Of a stretch of 64,000 bases of DNA, positions 1-12,344 are shown piece by piece. Source of the stretch: Periplaneta americana. Lineage: Eukaryota > Arthropoda > Insecta > Blattodea > Blattidae. Both the position numbers and the translations under genes were made by a program. The DNA is taken from positions 8,129,001 through 8,193,000 of the forward strand of contig NC_091123.1 of the NCBI RefSeq assembly GCF_040183065.1, given 5' to 3'. Each line of letters begins with the position of its first letter. Positions within the stretch are counted from its first letter, which is position 1. The notes under the pieces were generated by a model. It was not told the origin of the DNA. It saw nothing but the letters and a program-made list of their open reading frames with translations, and made no database searches.

Positions 1-937
1 TCAATGTAATAATGTATATATTCACATTAAAGTTACCAACTGCATCAAACATATCCAAGGCATTCACTTCTTTTTAACTAGAGAGGAATGGCACTTGGTA
101 ATGAGGAACTTCCTTCGTAAATATAGAAAGTGTGTGGATGTTGGAGGTCAGCATTTTCAATGTCATCTGATGAGTGCTTTTTTTTTTTTTTTTAACTAAG
201 TCTATTTATTTTATATTCATTGTTTAATGTAATAACTTAGTAGTATCATTAGGGGTGTGATTTTTTTATATTAACGAAATACGCGAAATGTTTGAAAACT
301 TATCTGTATATGCAAAAAGACATAAATCCCACGAAGGTAATAATCTAGAAAATTAATTACATTTAAATTGTGTTGAAATAGCCTGATAGTCACGAAATAG
401 TACTTGAAAAAATGTTTTTTTTTTTATGAAATACTGACGAAAAGAAATGGATTATACTTCAAAATAAAATAACAAAATTAAATTTGGCTGTCTTCCTAAG
501 CTCTGCGTTAGCTGTAAACACTGAATCCTACAATGTCTTTGCAGAAACCACAGAGTATGCATACTAACTCTGATTTTCAATTGGGTTGCCACCTGTTCAG
601 CTTCTGATGGGATTGTCCCAGAATTAGAAACACTATCCCGGATCCCAGGTAAACATTTCTGTCCTGCCTATGCAGATTTTGAGAGCATCAAAGAACAATA
701 TACTGCTCTTTTAATGACATTCGGTGCTCTCGTGGTGCGAGTAAAAAGTGCTCGCGAGCACAAAAGCTCCTGAGGTCCTTTTTTCAATGTAGACTTTGTT
801 GTACACTCAGAACAAATAGTCTTCATATCCATTATACTATTTTAACGACCTGATAGGCCTTCCTGTATTTCATGATGTAATCCCTTTCAATTCAATGTGG
901 ACTTGTCAGAAGAACCAAGATTATTCAAGAGAACAGT
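1..937. other. No gene recognised; AT-rich DNA
   Basis: No coding segment or RNA gene could be supported here. There are poly-T runs near 179-193 and 415-424. The stretch from about 700 to 800 contains GTGCTCGCGAGCAC-like palindromic sequence and may be the degraded upstream part of the hAT relic that follows. Confidence 0.4.
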
Positions 938-1388
938 ATGGCTGCTCGTGAGGAGCTTGAATTGACAGATCTCCAATTTTCCTTAGTCCTGAAATATTTG
1001 TTTCAAAATGAGAACTTCAGTCTTTGGGAAGCAGAAGATACACAAATGTTTAAAATACTAGGAAATGTTTCTCTCAAATGTGTAGCTATGTTTGGAACAA
1101 CCTACCTACGGGGAAAAATCTTTCTCACTTATGAAATACATCAATAAAAAAGCACCATCACTATTAATTTATTGATTCACATCTAAGGGACTTCTCCTTA
1201 CACATTGCTAGAATAACATTAAGTTCAAAGATCTCGTTATCCTGGTGAGTGTTTCAAAAATGTGTACTTTATTTGTTATTTAATTTATTTATATATTCAT
1301 ACATTAAACCTATTCGTCTTCATGGTGCTCGCTCACATAGTATTACATGTGGACGGTGCTCACAATCTTAAAAGGTTGAGAACTCCTG
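938..1388 (+). pseudogene. hAT-family transposase C-terminal relic with right terminal repeat
   Basis: An open segment at 938-1147 reads ELTDLQ, then FGTTYL followed by a degraded F-T-Y-E motif. This resembles the C-terminal dimerisation region of ZBED/GTF2IRD2-like hAT transposases (LxDLQ ... FGSTYLCEQxFS). Frame-shifted remains continue to about 1260. At 1374-1388 the sequence GGTTGAGAACTCCTG matches, in reverse, the CAGGGGTTCTCAACC type of hAT terminal inverted repeat. No left terminal repeat was found. The relic is truncated and non-functional. The family call is inference from motif spacing. Confidence 0.5.
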
Positions 1389-1489
1389 TTCTAAATATAC
1401 ATGGAAACACAAATGTGAGCATGTAGACATTCTCTTAGTACTGATATTTCTTTATGATAAATCTATAGGCTTCATTCATTCATAGTTTT

Positions 1490-2352
1490 CTACCCAAAGG
1501 GAGAAAATTCACTTCACATCCCGCATTCTCCAATCTTCTCTCTTTTCCATCTTGCTCTTAGTCTCCGCACACAATCCCTATATCTTAATGTTATCTATCA
1601 TCTGAAATTTTCTTCTGCTCCGAACTTTTTCCCGTTCACCATTCCTTCCAGTGCATCTGTCAGTAAGCAGTTTCTTCTTAGCCAATGACCCAACAAATTC
1701 CTTTTTCTTTTGCTGATTAGTTTCAGCATCATTCTTCCTTCACCCACTCTTTCTAACACAGCTTAATTTCTTATTCTGTCTGTCCACTTCACACGTTCCA
1801 TTCTTCTCCATATCCATATTTCAAGTGTTTCTAGTCGCTTCTCTTCACTTCGTCATAATGTCCATGTTTCTAAACCAGACAATGCTACACCCCATACAAA
1901 GCACTTCAATAGTCTCTTCCTTAGTTTTTTTTTCCAGAGGTCTGCAGAAGATGCTCTTTTTCTATTAAAAGCTTCCTTTGCCATTGCTATGCTCCTTTTG
2001 ACTTCCTGGCAGAAGCTCATGTTACTGCTTACAGTGTACTTCAAGTATTGAAACTGTGTACTTGTTACACTGCCTTATTTCGAATTTGTATGTTTACATT
2101 CTTTTTCTTCCTATGACCATGGTCTTCGTCTTGTTTGCATTTATCTTCATCCCATACTGCTCACAGCTGTCATTTAGCTCCAGTAGCATATTCCTTTGTA
2201 TTGTATCTTCTTCTGCTAACAATGCCATATCATCAGCAAATCTTACACATTTTATTCTTCGTCCTCCTATCACTCCTCCCATGTTCTGAATAAAGGTCTT
2301 CACTAAATCTTCCAAGTAGATGTTCAACAGTACAGCTGATAAAGGGCATTCA
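1490..2352 (-). pseudogene. Non-LTR retrotransposon reverse transcriptase fragment (3' end of ORF)
   Basis: Read on the minus strand, 2327-2094 holds FADDMALLAEE, the catalytic FADD box of a reverse transcriptase, then YGMKINANKTKTMVIGRK, typical of the RT thumb in insect LINEs. After a frame break and a stop near 2050, 2044-1853 continues with EVKRSIAMAKEAFNRKR and CFVWGVALSGLETWTL, and decayed frames reach about 1490. This is a 5'-truncated, frame-shifted LINE copy. The clade was not resolved. Confidence 0.75.
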
Positions 2353-3590
2353 TCAGGCTTAAATTAGTAATACTGACACTTTATTTTAAAATTAAATGTA
2401 ATTTTATACTGTTTTCACTTGTAACATGATATAATCTATTAAAAAAAATCAGTTTGTCCTTCGGTCCTTGTGTATGAGGATTTGTCTAGCCCAGTAGTCC
2501 TTGAAATGTGGCAATCCTAATTTTCAAGCTCTCTGAATCAGACGAGGATCACAACAGTTTTCCTTTAACATGTCTTTGAGTGCTATGGTTTTCTGCTCAA
2601 ACATTCATAGTGAGAAAGGATTTTTGGCATAAAAATATTTTATCTCATCAATTAGTTCGTTTTTCATGTTTAAAAGTTGAAACTATTCTCAGTCTTTATA
2701 TTCAAGAGCAGGATAGTTATGTGGTGTAAACCGATGTTAGATTTGCTTCTTGTAATCAGACTGAACTCGCTCCTGTTTGTGGATTGAGTAAAGCAATATG
2801 TGTGTGGTAAGTATGTTAAACAATGATGCAGAAGTTAAAAGTATTAGAAAAGTTAAATTACCTACAAAACGAATATTAATTACTTTTCAAGAAAAACTTT
2901 TATTTATGCACTTAAATGTTCATTAAATTGAAAGTATCAGGAAATTGTACCAATTTATATCAGTGGTACTCACTAGAAATTAGAGGAGAACCAAAAATGA
3001 GAAATAGCAATTTGCCGAGAGTCACAATGTAGTTCACGGTATCGAAGTTTAATAAAATTGCGCGGATTGTTAATTAAATTATTTAGGCGATTATTATTAC
3101 ATAAAGTACCAGAATTGACACACATTACTGTATTCTGAAGTGAAAGGGCGGACTCTGCTACTTTTCTGCAATATCACATCAATACGAGTAGATTGTTTTG
3201 CATTATCTCACCTATAATTTGTTTTGAATTTGGAAATGTATAAAATGAAGTGTCACATGCAGCTAGAAGACACTCAACAACCTCCGCATCTGTAAATTTC
3301 TGCTACATGGTACAATATTTTTGTTGTCAATTTGTTTTTATGTATAGTGGAATGCACTACTTTCTGTTCAGTTATTACGGATTTTTTTAACATGTTCAGT
3401 GTTTCTATCCTGGATTGAGAAAGTTTGAATACTTATCAGTATTTGAATGCATGCTATTGTAATGTCTATTAGGATAAAAACGTCTACAACTCATTATTAT
3501 ACAGTATTAAGCCATAAGAAGTACAAGAGATATGAATGACTACCTTTTTTAAAGAAAATAAATACTGGTACGTGTCATTGTTAAACACTT
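2353..3590. other. No gene recognised
   Basis: This AT-rich stretch has no open frame of note, no clear repeat boundaries and no RNA gene that I can support. Confidence 0.4.
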
Positions 3591-4026
3591 GTGTTGGCCA
3601 GTGGTGATATTCGACCGGATAGGACGAACCGGTTGTTATATTATTTCTAGGTAATATTTGCAATTATCATAAACATATACTGTACATGTTTAAGCCCACA
3701 CCTGTGGAGTAACGGTTAGTGTGTCTGGCCGCAAAACTAGGTGGCCCGGGTTCGATTTCCAGTCGGGGCAAATTACCTGGTTGAAGTTTTTTCCGGATTT
3801 TCCCTCAACCCAATGAGCAAATACTGGGTAACTTTCGGTGCTGGACCCCGGACTTATTTCACCAGCATCATCACCTTCATCTCATTCAGATGCTAAATAA
3901 CCTAAGATGTTGATAAAGCGTCATAAAATAACCTATTAAAATAAAAAAAATAAAATAAATGTTTAACACAGGTACATATGAGAGAACTGGTTGTTAAACT
4001 TCTTGAATATCACCACTGGTGTTGGC
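3591..4026. mobile_element. hAT-type MITE with 8-bp target-site duplication, host of a nested SINE
   Basis: The element runs 3599-4018. Its ends are CAGTGGTGATATTC (3599-3612) and the reverse complement GAATATCACCACTG (4005-4018). CAGTG is the usual hAT terminus. The exact 8-bp duplication GTGTTGGC flanks it at 3591-3598 and 4019-4026, which is the hAT target size. Without the nested SINE the element is only about 150 bp and has no coding capacity, so it is a non-autonomous MITE. Confidence 0.88.
3694..3958 (+). mobile_element. tRNA-derived SINE nested in the hAT MITE
   Basis: The 5' head looks like a tRNA: GTGGAGTAACGGTTAGTG resembles an A-box region and GGGTTCGATTTCC a B box. The body (TTACCTGGTTGAAG, CCGGATTTTCCC) ends in an A-rich tail. 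The 8-bp repeat ATGTTTAA sits at 3686-3693 and 3959-3966 and is taken as the target duplication. A second copy on the other strand lies at 56169-56424, which confirms a dispersed family. Confidence 0.85.
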
Positions 4027-4396
4027 AGTAATGATGCAGGATACCAAAGTTTTCTCTAGTTACACATTATTACAGAAATTAAAAAATAATTATCAGAAGA
4101 ATAGTAATATTTATATTAGTTCAAGAGCCGCAATAAACGTCTTTGAAGGCCATATTTCCACAAGATATCCACCGAAATCATGATAAAATAAGCATCGAAA
4201 TAGAGATAAAATAATCACCACAAAATCACATCCCTAAGTATGATGAGTGATGCCCAAGAGATTCTTTTGAGACTGTCATGGAGACCTCTAGTGTAGCTGG
4301 TGTTAAAGTATCATTCAATGGTAAGATTTCAAACTGGATATATATATCTGTGTGTGTGTATCAAAGCCTGCAGAATTTAACAAAGTAATGTGTGAC

Positions 4397-4740
4397 AGTG
4401 TTGTGGTCTAAGGTGTGATGCCTTGGACCAATGGTACAGAACGAGCGCTGGTTTGAGTCTCTAAGAGGAACAAAATTTTCTCATGAAATTTCGGCTAGTT
4501 TATGGGAGCAGTGTCCACCCAGCATTGTGATAAATTTTGGAAGCCACGATAGGTAGCAAAATACAGTTCTCCGAGTCTGTTACAATGTTACATTGTGCTA
4601 ACCACATGTTACTCTCATACTGGTTGGATGATCGTTTGTCTGCTGAGGCATGTGGACATGAGGCCAGTAGTTGACTCGTAGACTATGGCCCTCTATAGGC
4701 TGTCGTACACAAGCTTATTATTATTATTATCATCATCATA
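4397..4740 (+). mobile_element. tRNA-derived SINE, second family
   Basis: The head TGTTGTGGTCTAAGG and the downstream GCGCTGGTTTGAGTCT read as pol III A and B boxes. They are followed by TTTTCTCATGAAATTTCGG and a unique body. The end runs into a short ATT/ATC trinucleotide tract at about 4716-4740, the kind of tail such SINEs have. No other copy of this family was found in the window, so the call rests on the pol III boxes and on resemblance to insect SINEs I recognise. Confidence 0.65.
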
Positions 4741-5533
4741 ATCATGCAACACTACTTATTGCAACTCCTTGCATGAGAACCAGTATTAGCAGTGTGTCTC
4801 AGTGCACAAATATCAATTGATCTAATTGATCAGTGGACCATCAGTTACTGTGGCTATTCATTGAAAGAATTTTTTAAATATTATTATTTAAAGGGACTTA
4901 TGACCGAACTTTTGAGGAATTGGGGGGGGGGGATGATTTTTTTTTCTCATTAAAAAAGTTAATTCTTCCTCTATCAGAAAATGTTATCACTTCACCCATT
5001 CTGTCCTTCTTGAAGTCATAAGCAGACATTTTTAAAAGACATGCACACTGTATTAGTATCTGGTGTACTCCTCAGTTCTTTATTTTTCAACATTCTGCTG
5101 CCTATAAAATGCTTCTTGTGATGCAACTCATATTCATATCGGTTGAAAATTTCACACAGTGTCGTAATAAGTACAAAGATTAAAATTTTGTCTAGATTTT
5201 TTTTTGTCAAATTACATTTAGTACACATTTTAATAGGTAAGAAAATTACAATCATAATGAATATTTGAGCTTGATCAGTGTAAAACTCTCATGTAAAGAA
5301 GTTTTTATATCCAGTAATAATTAAAAGTTAATAAATGCTAATAACTTTGAAGCCAATAATCCCAATGAGCCCAAATTTTGTATATTACGTACACATAAGA
5401 GCTTAGATGTGTGATAGAAATGTCATAATGATAACATAACTTTAAAATACTGTAGAAATTGCAAAATTCAGTCCTAACTCCCTTAATGGAGCTGTAATAA
5501 CTTCACACTTATCCAGCAAATGGTGATAGTGTG
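4741..5533. other. No gene recognised
   Basis: Nothing coding is supported. A G run lies at about 4921-4930, followed by a T run. The open frame on the minus strand at 5016-5255 has no recognisable motif and looks like chance. Confidence 0.4.
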
Positions 5534-5790
5534 ATGGTTGTTGTTTAGTCAACTGTAAAAGACAGGTCTGAACCTCACAAGTGATACCAACAAAGCACCA
5601 CTTATGAGACAACTAGGCCAGAAGATAATGGAATAGGGTGTTTCTTTCCCCCTTCATTGCATACATTGCTGACTAGCTACATATTACACTGATCAGACTT
5701 CAGATGCATGCAAACAATTGTTCTTCCTCTGACACATATTGCCAAGTGAGATGTACTGCCTTATAATAGAAGTGTGATGGTATTAAGTAT
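5534..5790. repeat. Probable dispersed insect repeat (unclassified)
   Basis: The segment starting GTTGTTGTTTAGTCAAC, with ACAGGTCTGAACCTCACAAG and a CAAACAATTGTTCTTCC stretch, resembles a repeat I associate with cockroach and termite genomes. There is no second copy in this window to prove it. No target duplication or terminal repeat was located. Confidence 0.35.
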
Positions 5791-5808
5791 AATGAAATTA
5801 GAAACTGA

Positions 5809-6033
5809 TCAGGTAAGCAACCAAGAGTGTTTCGAATCCATGTCCAAGTGCAGCATGCATGAATCCAGTTCAGTGAAACAGATCACATCAGGGCTAACAA
5901 TAACATTCAACTCTTCTACATCACAACATGCATAGTAATGCTTTGATATGAACAGCACACACAGTCCCGCTGCACTCATTTTGCTGGAATTCCGGTCAAT
6001 CACATTTGTGGATATTAATCCAGGAAGCTTCAC
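5809..6033 (-). pseudogene. Possible LINE endonuclease fragment
   Basis: The minus-strand frame contains SPDVICFTELDS. This resembles the (D)VICxTE motif that carries the catalytic Glu of the apurinic-type endonuclease domain in non-LTR elements. Upstream residues do not show the N-terminal N-x-x-G motif clearly. It may be a short decayed LINE piece or coincidence. Confidence 0.25.
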
Positions 6034-6401
6034 TGTTAGGTCAAATGACTGGTAATCAACTATCTCATCCCATTTTTCATCAGAGAAAATATATTTTCGT
6101 TAGTTTTTATTCAGCATACGATATTGCCACCAGATTAATTGTGGATTCAATTGCACTGTGGAATTTAGCTATTTTCCATGAAATTTTCTCTGACATTGTC
6201 TTTACGAAATTATTGTATATAAAAATTCCTTGTTCCTTACTTCACTTCACATTCCACCATAATAGTGATAATGGAACATGTTTTATGTTACCGGTACTGA
6301 ACTCAAAATAAACTAAACATGAGGTGAGTACTGCCTCCCACCCACTTAGGAAATGCCAGACTCAAATTCTACTAAACATTGTATTTCAGTTCATACTAAA
6401 T

Positions 6402-7276
6402 GGTAATTTAAACTGAGATTCTGTGAATTTAAGAATCATGTTATCAACATAAAAAAAAAGTCACAAATATAAAGCAATGACTATGTGAATTTGGAAAAAC
6501 TTGAAATTTAAAATGGAGGACAAACAGATCTATAATTCGTTTTCTCTAGGGCTCATCACAAAATTTGTATTTGCACCTTAGGAAAACACAAAGGCAGGAT
6601 GATGAGAGTGCGCTGTCTGACTATTCCTGGTAATTAATAAAGAATGAATCATGTTTATGAAGCCATGACGGGGTATTCTATGTAAAAATGGGAAAGTAAC
6701 ACTAGCCAGGGAGGAGAGGCAGTGGAGTCCTGGCTGAGAGAGACACTAGTGGGTGAGGGCGATTGCAATACCTTCGGTCTGAATTTAGCATATCAGTCAC
6801 TGGTAGCATCATCTATCACACTGGACATTGGGCTGCCAGAATCCCAGTCCAACCACATCGGTCTCTCCCGGTGAGGTGAAGGAAGGATAAAGAACCGGAA
6901 CCCTGGCTTTATGGAGAATAGTATAGGGAACACAGAACACCTGGGATGGGTGAGGTTAGGTCTGGCTTGGTTGAGATGACAGTGGGTCATGGATAAAGGC
7001 ACAAGTGAACTGTTGCTGCACTCATCATTCTCCATGTTGAACACCAGTAACAAAGTTCAGTCCATCAGCCTAATCAAATGGGTAACAGAACCAAAGGCAG
7101 AATGATGAATCCTACCTAAACTAGACTATCTTCGTGCCTCATGATTTTGCCTGAAGGTGCATATTGATAATTCCTCCATCCCCTAATCTCATACCAGATA
7201 CAGGCAGATTAGGATTCACACCAACAGTTGCATACAGATTCCGAGTCTGTTGAGCAAAGAATTTATCAACAATCTG
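6402..7276. repeat. ~880-bp dispersed repeat, copy 1
   Basis: This segment aligns in the same orientation with 12345-13234 at roughly 90% identity by eye. Shared stretches include TCATCACAAAATTTGTATTT, GGTGAGGGCGATTGCAATAC and CACTGGACATTGGGCTGCCA. No long frame is conserved between the two copies and no terminal repeats or target duplications were found. The class is unknown; it could be a LINE or LTR-element untranslated region, or a novel repeat. Confidence 0.8.
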
Positions 7277-7722
7277 CGAATTTAATTCAACATAAGTATT
7301 CTTTCTCGAAGAAACTCAGCGGAGATCTGTGAAAACTTAAATCTGACTTTGGAGAAGCTCGAGCTTATGGAGAACGAAACATGTTTCGAATTCTTCAAGT
7401 GTTAGTAGCACAGGTAATGAGGTAGCAAATAGGGACATCCCAGTTTAGAGTAGTGCATATTGTCTCATATGCAGTGATGTTTCTTCCAAATGATACATTC
7501 TGATCGTGTTCCTAATTATTGTTGGAGTTGTTGCATCTTCTGTTTTCACTCTTTACCTCACTATTTGATCTTTTCTGTATTTCTTGATTGTAAGAATTCA
7601 AATTCCAATACTAATTCATATATTCAGGTTGATCTTTTTTTTTTTTTTCTTTTTTACTGTCTGAATATCCCAGACTAGGCATGTTAGAGTTCATTAGACA
7701 TGAGCTTACTAGCTTGTGCAGC

Positions 7723-7758
<36 letters not shown>

Positions 7759-7928
7759 TTTTAACAGATATTTTCCTTAATATATAGGTTTCTCTTCAAC
7801 AAAACCAATTTGCTATCTTAAATTGTCTCTCTAACATTCCTATCTTGTGCATCTTCTTTTGAAGATTAAAATTTTATAGAGAATATTTAATGTTCTCTCT
7901 CCAAGTAATCATTGGTCTTCCTTATAAT

Positions 7929-7963
<35 letters not shown>

Positions 7964-8048
7964 GAAGAAGATATATCTTCTTTCAACTCCATTATTTGTT
8001 AAATCTCTGTATCGGTATTTCATATTTTCTCTATTCTTGATTTTCTTT

Positions 8049-8096
<48 letters not shown>

Positions 8097-8309
8097 TAAT
8101 ATCATCATCATCACAATAATGTTTCCATACATCATACTGAATAATGATTGCTCTTTGAGGACACAAGGAATTTGCAAATTCTATAGTGCATTTCAAATTT
8201 ATTTAAAATGACTGTATATATTTTCATTGTTAGCAATGATATTTCAGCTTCACAAAGCAAGGCTATTTTCTTAGACCTATTACAATGCTGGATGTATTTC
8301 TGTGTGATA
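7277..8309. other. No gene; three (AAT)n microsatellites
   Basis: The stretch holds AAT microsatellites at about 7721-7758, 7928-7965 and 8049-8097. No coding sequence is supported. Confidence 0.6.
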
Positions 8310-8530
8310 CTTAAATTTAGTAGCTTTCAAGACGAGTACACATGTTACCTTTGCATACCAGTGACATGAGTTCAAATCTTTGCTAGTTCATGATTGGTGG
8401 TGGAGAAAGATGGTGTTAGGGCAGGTTTTCACGGATTATGTTTGCAACATCTGATCTACAACATTGGCACACTGCTACTAGAGGGGAATGCTCAACCATC
8501 TGCCATTGGGTAATAAAAGTTTCTGTCACG
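8310..8530 (+). mobile_element. Degraded tRNA-derived SINE
   Basis: GAGTTCAAATCTTTG near 8370 resembles a decayed B box. It is followed by GTGGAGAAAGATGGTGTTAGGG and GCAGGTTTTCAC, a body that resembles insect SINEs. Ends are not defined. A related decayed piece may lie at about 8830-8990 (CATGTAAAAGAACCCTG). Confidence 0.4.
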
Positions 8531-9078
8531 GAATATGCTTCTGTACCTATATCCTGTTACTGGTTGAATTGTAACATTGTAAGTTGAGCGTCACTTTAGT
8601 TACACATGATTTCTTTGTATTTGTTTCAAATAATTTCTGGTTCCAGTGCATACCGCATTGTGGATGCTTACTGATTTGAAATGAGGATTCTTTAAATAAA
8701 TATACATTGAGTTTCACATATCAGTATACCCTCATATTAATCATCTGTCAGCTCTTATCTGATGCTTTCATTACTGTCATTCTCAGTGGTTAGTGGTCAC
8801 CATATATATAAAGTTGGTAGGTTCAATGATGATATATAAAGAAGTAAAGGTGAGGGTCCTTTTTCGTAGATTTACAACATGTAAAAGAACCCTGCCCTGT
8901 AACAGAGATTGAGGCAAAATTTGTCGACCATGTCTCGTTTACTGAACTGTGACACTGCAGTTCAAAGCATTTAATAAAATACTGCTACTACTATTTTCGG
9001 TACTACATAATACGCCGTCTCATGATAAGGAAAGTGAACTCTACTAATATAAGATTCTCAAGATATGTATCTATAGAC

Positions 9079-9540
9079 CAGTGATTCCCTAAGTTTTTGA
9101 AGACACAGCTCACTTTCGAGTGAGATATTCGTTTGCAACCCCCACTAAAGTAATTCGAAAAATACAAATCTCTGTAAAATCGAAAATTATAATTTTACTC
9201 AGAACCTTTGGATATTACGCAAAGAGTGACGAAAATAGAAGTACGATATATGACGCAACAATGACGTGAAATATTATGTAAACATTATTTCTTGCACTTC
9301 GAACTATTATCGCTGCGGAAATACTTCAATGCAAATCGAAAATGATACTTGTGCTATCTGTTACAGACTATTCCAATTTGTTTATTTTTGTTTTCTGGAC
9401 TTTCCAGCTCGTTCGACAGTGCACACTGCTCGTAACTACATGGCAATGGAGTCTTCTGGAAACAATTCAACTATATACAACCAGCAAAGAGCAATGACAC
9501 ATTTCCAGATATCACTGTGAGTCAAGGTTTGACAAACTAA
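9079..9540. mobile_element. Possible hAT-type terminal sequence
   Basis: CAGTGATTCCCTAAGTTTTT from about 9079 resembles the CAGTGGTTCTCAAACTTTTT left end of many hAT/Charlie-like elements, followed by GCAACCCCCAC. A matching right end was not found, so this may be a truncated copy. Confidence 0.3.
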
Positions 9541-9549
9541 CTAGCTAAC

Positions 9550-10590
9550 AAATTGCTTTTAAGGAACCCGGAGGTTCATTGCCGCCCTCACATAAGCCCG
9601 CCATTGGTACCTATCTTGAGCAACATTAATCCAGCCCCTACCATCATATCCCACCTCCCTCAGATTCATTTCAACTAATACGCTAAATGCATTTCTGGAT
9701 TCACTCATATGTGCTACATTTCCTGCCCATCTAAAAACGTTTGGATTTAATGTTCCAAATTATGTTAGATGAAGAATACAATGCATGCAGTTCTCCATTT
9801 ACTTGCAACTTCATCCCTCTTAGCCCCAAATAGTCCTAAGCACCTCATTCTCGAACACCCTTAGCCTCTGTTCCTCTCTCAAAGTGAGAGTCCAAGTTTC
9901 ACAACTATACAGAACTGGTAATATAACTGTTTTATAAATTCTAACTTTCAGATTTTTTGAAAGCAGACTATATAAAAAGCTTCTCAACCGAATAATAACA
10001 GGCATTTCCCATATTTATTCTGCATTTAATTTCCTCTCTTGCACCATCTATCCTCAAGTAATAAATACGATAACCTGTCACTGATAAATTTTTTATTGCT
10101 GATTTTATTTTATGAATAAAGAATTCTGATCTTAATAGGTGATTATTGTTTCCATTCTCATAGTACAAGTACAGTAATCTCCTATTGGTGATATGCCATT
10201 CCCATCTAACCTAACCTGCTGTACTTTCATAAAGTCTATTCTATATCCAGCTAGTTCTTTTGCTACTAATGTTACCCCTCCTGTTCTACAAGGACTCGTG
10301 ACATTCAAAGCATCAAATGTCATAACCTTATACCATTGCTGTGGTGGTTGCATCAAAGAATCATTCCCATTCTGAGGCTTATTTTGGTGTTTCACAACAA
10401 GTTTTTTTTTACAGTGATGGGTTGTTAGCCCTTCGCCCAACCCCCAAGCTGGAGGATCATTCCTAATTGGCTGTCCATAATTGCTTATTCAATATATTCG
10501 CAGCTACCCTCCATATCTGGAAGCCGTCTCCTCTATCCGTAACCTAAGGATGCGCCATGCTGTGGTGATAGAGGCCCATACTTCATGGGA
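9550..10590 (-). pseudogene. Internally deleted LINE: endonuclease start fused to RT C-terminus
   Basis: On the minus strand the 5' portion (about 10590-10045) encodes VTLVAKELAGYRIDF, then GNGISPIGDY, an endonuclease domain start of the type seen in insect LINE ORFs. After decayed frames it passes directly into RINMGNACYYSVEKL, SKNLKVRIYKTVILP and CETWTLTLREE (10070-9820), the C-terminal part of a reverse transcriptase. Frame-broken sequence then runs to a VGYDGRxWIN-like region and the 3' end near 9550. The whole catalytic RT core is missing, so the copy is internally deleted as well as frame-shifted. Confidence 0.75.
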
Positions 10591-11293
10591 TTTGACATCT
10601 ATCACATTAATTATTTTTTTACTTTGTTAAGTACGAAAACATATTGATTTTTGTGTTCAATGTTATTTTATGTTCCTAAATCAAAATAAATGTACCTTAG
10701 TAAGATTTTTTTTTGTTTTATTTGTAAATCATCTCGCAACCTTCCTCAGCTCTTTACAGCAATTAAAATACTGAACTGTAAAATAGTGGATGCTAAGCTT
10801 GCAATGTCAGAAATTCCAATTTTATGGTACTGGGAAATACCCATAGCACTCAACAATAGAATATTAGCACAGATAGCAGCAAGAACAAATGAACATTGCA
10901 TTGTCATGAACGAGACATGATTGGCAATTTGCATCCTGAAAAATTTAATTCACTTATCATTTACATCACTTACCTCTGAAAGAAAGCTTTGTTGCTGGCT
11001 CTTATCTGTCCTGTTCTTGGAATTTGTGCTCAGTGGCTGGGAGCTAATTCTGGGGACCTTGATTATAATGCAAGCGTGATAATCTAACATGTAAATTGAT
11101 AATCTGCAACATCTGAGACGAATTTAGTGTAAATTGTAAATTAAGCTTTTTGGGCGTAACTGATTTTCATGAATACATATCTCCAGAAATTACAAATGAC
11201 CAATACCCACAGCAAACCATTTTAGACTAATCAATGATTTAAAATCCAGATTTCACAATTTAAAGTGTATGAATACCAGACCTGTACTTCCGT
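10591..11293. other. No gene recognised
   Basis: Open frames here (for example 10690-10920 plus and its antisense) show no recognisable motifs. No repeat boundaries are seen. Confidence 0.4.
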
Positions 11294-11500
11294 TTTTCTT
11301 GGTTATTTAACGACACTATATCAACTACTGGGTTAATTAGCACTGATGGAATTGGTGATAGCAAGATGGTATTTGGTGAGATGTGGCCCAGGATTCGCCA
11401 TAGATTATCTGACATTTGCCTTATGATTGGGAAGAAAAAGTAATCAGCTCAAGTGGGAATTGAACCCACGCCCAAATGCAACTAAGGATCAGCAGGTAAA
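11294..11500 (-). mobile_element. tRNA-derived SINE, 5'-truncated
   Basis: On the minus strand this matches the SINE copies at 46759-47020 and 48398-48655: TTGGTTATTTAACGACACTA, CTGACATTTGCCTTATGATT, and a reversed B box in GGGAATTGAACCC. The tRNA-like head is incomplete at the high-coordinate end. Confidence 0.7.
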
Positions 11501-12029
11501 CCAGATCTGTACTATAATTAGTTTCGTGTAATGAAAATATTCATAATAGATACTGCATGCTTCAAATTTGATTGAAATGAATCTGACATGCAGACAATTA
11601 CATAATATGGACTTCTACCAAAGAAACCTGTTTGGAAAATGTCTCAGATGAGCGATGTCAAAGGCAACTGACAAGAACTAATAGGACTTCAATTCCTGCA
11701 TGAATCAAGAACTCAATATTAAATCCAGAGTTGCTTCTCTGGGATCCACTCCTGCTAACTCGGGGCATCTCCTCTTATGCTGGTCATGCTCTCATATGTG
11801 GAAACCTGTAATACATTCCAATGCATCATATTACCACACTCTCTGTTTTCTCTCTCGAATCTGTGAACACAAAGAAGAAATCACACATTTATATCTGTGT
11901 AAAAACAGACATAAAGCATGCAGCTGGAGAGCAGGGGAAACTGGGTATACTTGACCCAATGTCTATTTCTCACAGTACAGAATATTAGACGAGTTGATCA
12001 CTGCTTAGGTTTGAAACAAGAGGCAATTT
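11501..12029. other. No gene recognised
   Basis: The plus frame at 11700-11954 lacks recognisable domains. Nothing else is supported. Confidence 0.35.
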
Positions 12030-12260
12030 AATACTAACATGATCGCAGGTTACGCAGCGGCTTTGGAATAATGTTGCTAAATAATGTTTGGCACTTGGCA
12101 GTGAAGCCATTAGCACTTTTGCCTTCCAATATCTTTCTATTACAGACCCAGCAGGTCTGGAGGTGGTCTTCTGCCAGTTCTACTTTGTCACACAGAGGAC
12201 AGTTTGAACTAGGGTAAATTTTCATTTTGTATAGAAGTTTTGCCAAATAATCATGCTTAG
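12030..12260 (-). pseudogene. LINE ORF2 C-terminal fragment (after RNase H)
   Basis: The frame reads KMKIYPSSNCPLCDK ... EDHLQTC, a CPLC...H...C zinc-binding tail that follows RNase H in some LINE ORF2 proteins. The same tail is seen in the longer copy at 16313-17798. A second frame gives KAKVLMASLPSAKH, the usual end of such ORFs. The copy is heavily 5'-truncated. Confidence 0.65.
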
Positions 12261-12344
12261 TGATAAAGTCTGAATATTGTTACTGCATTTTTACGAGGTA
12301 CAATGCCAGCTGAGAGAGAAGCCTATTGGAGTTCTATCCACAGT

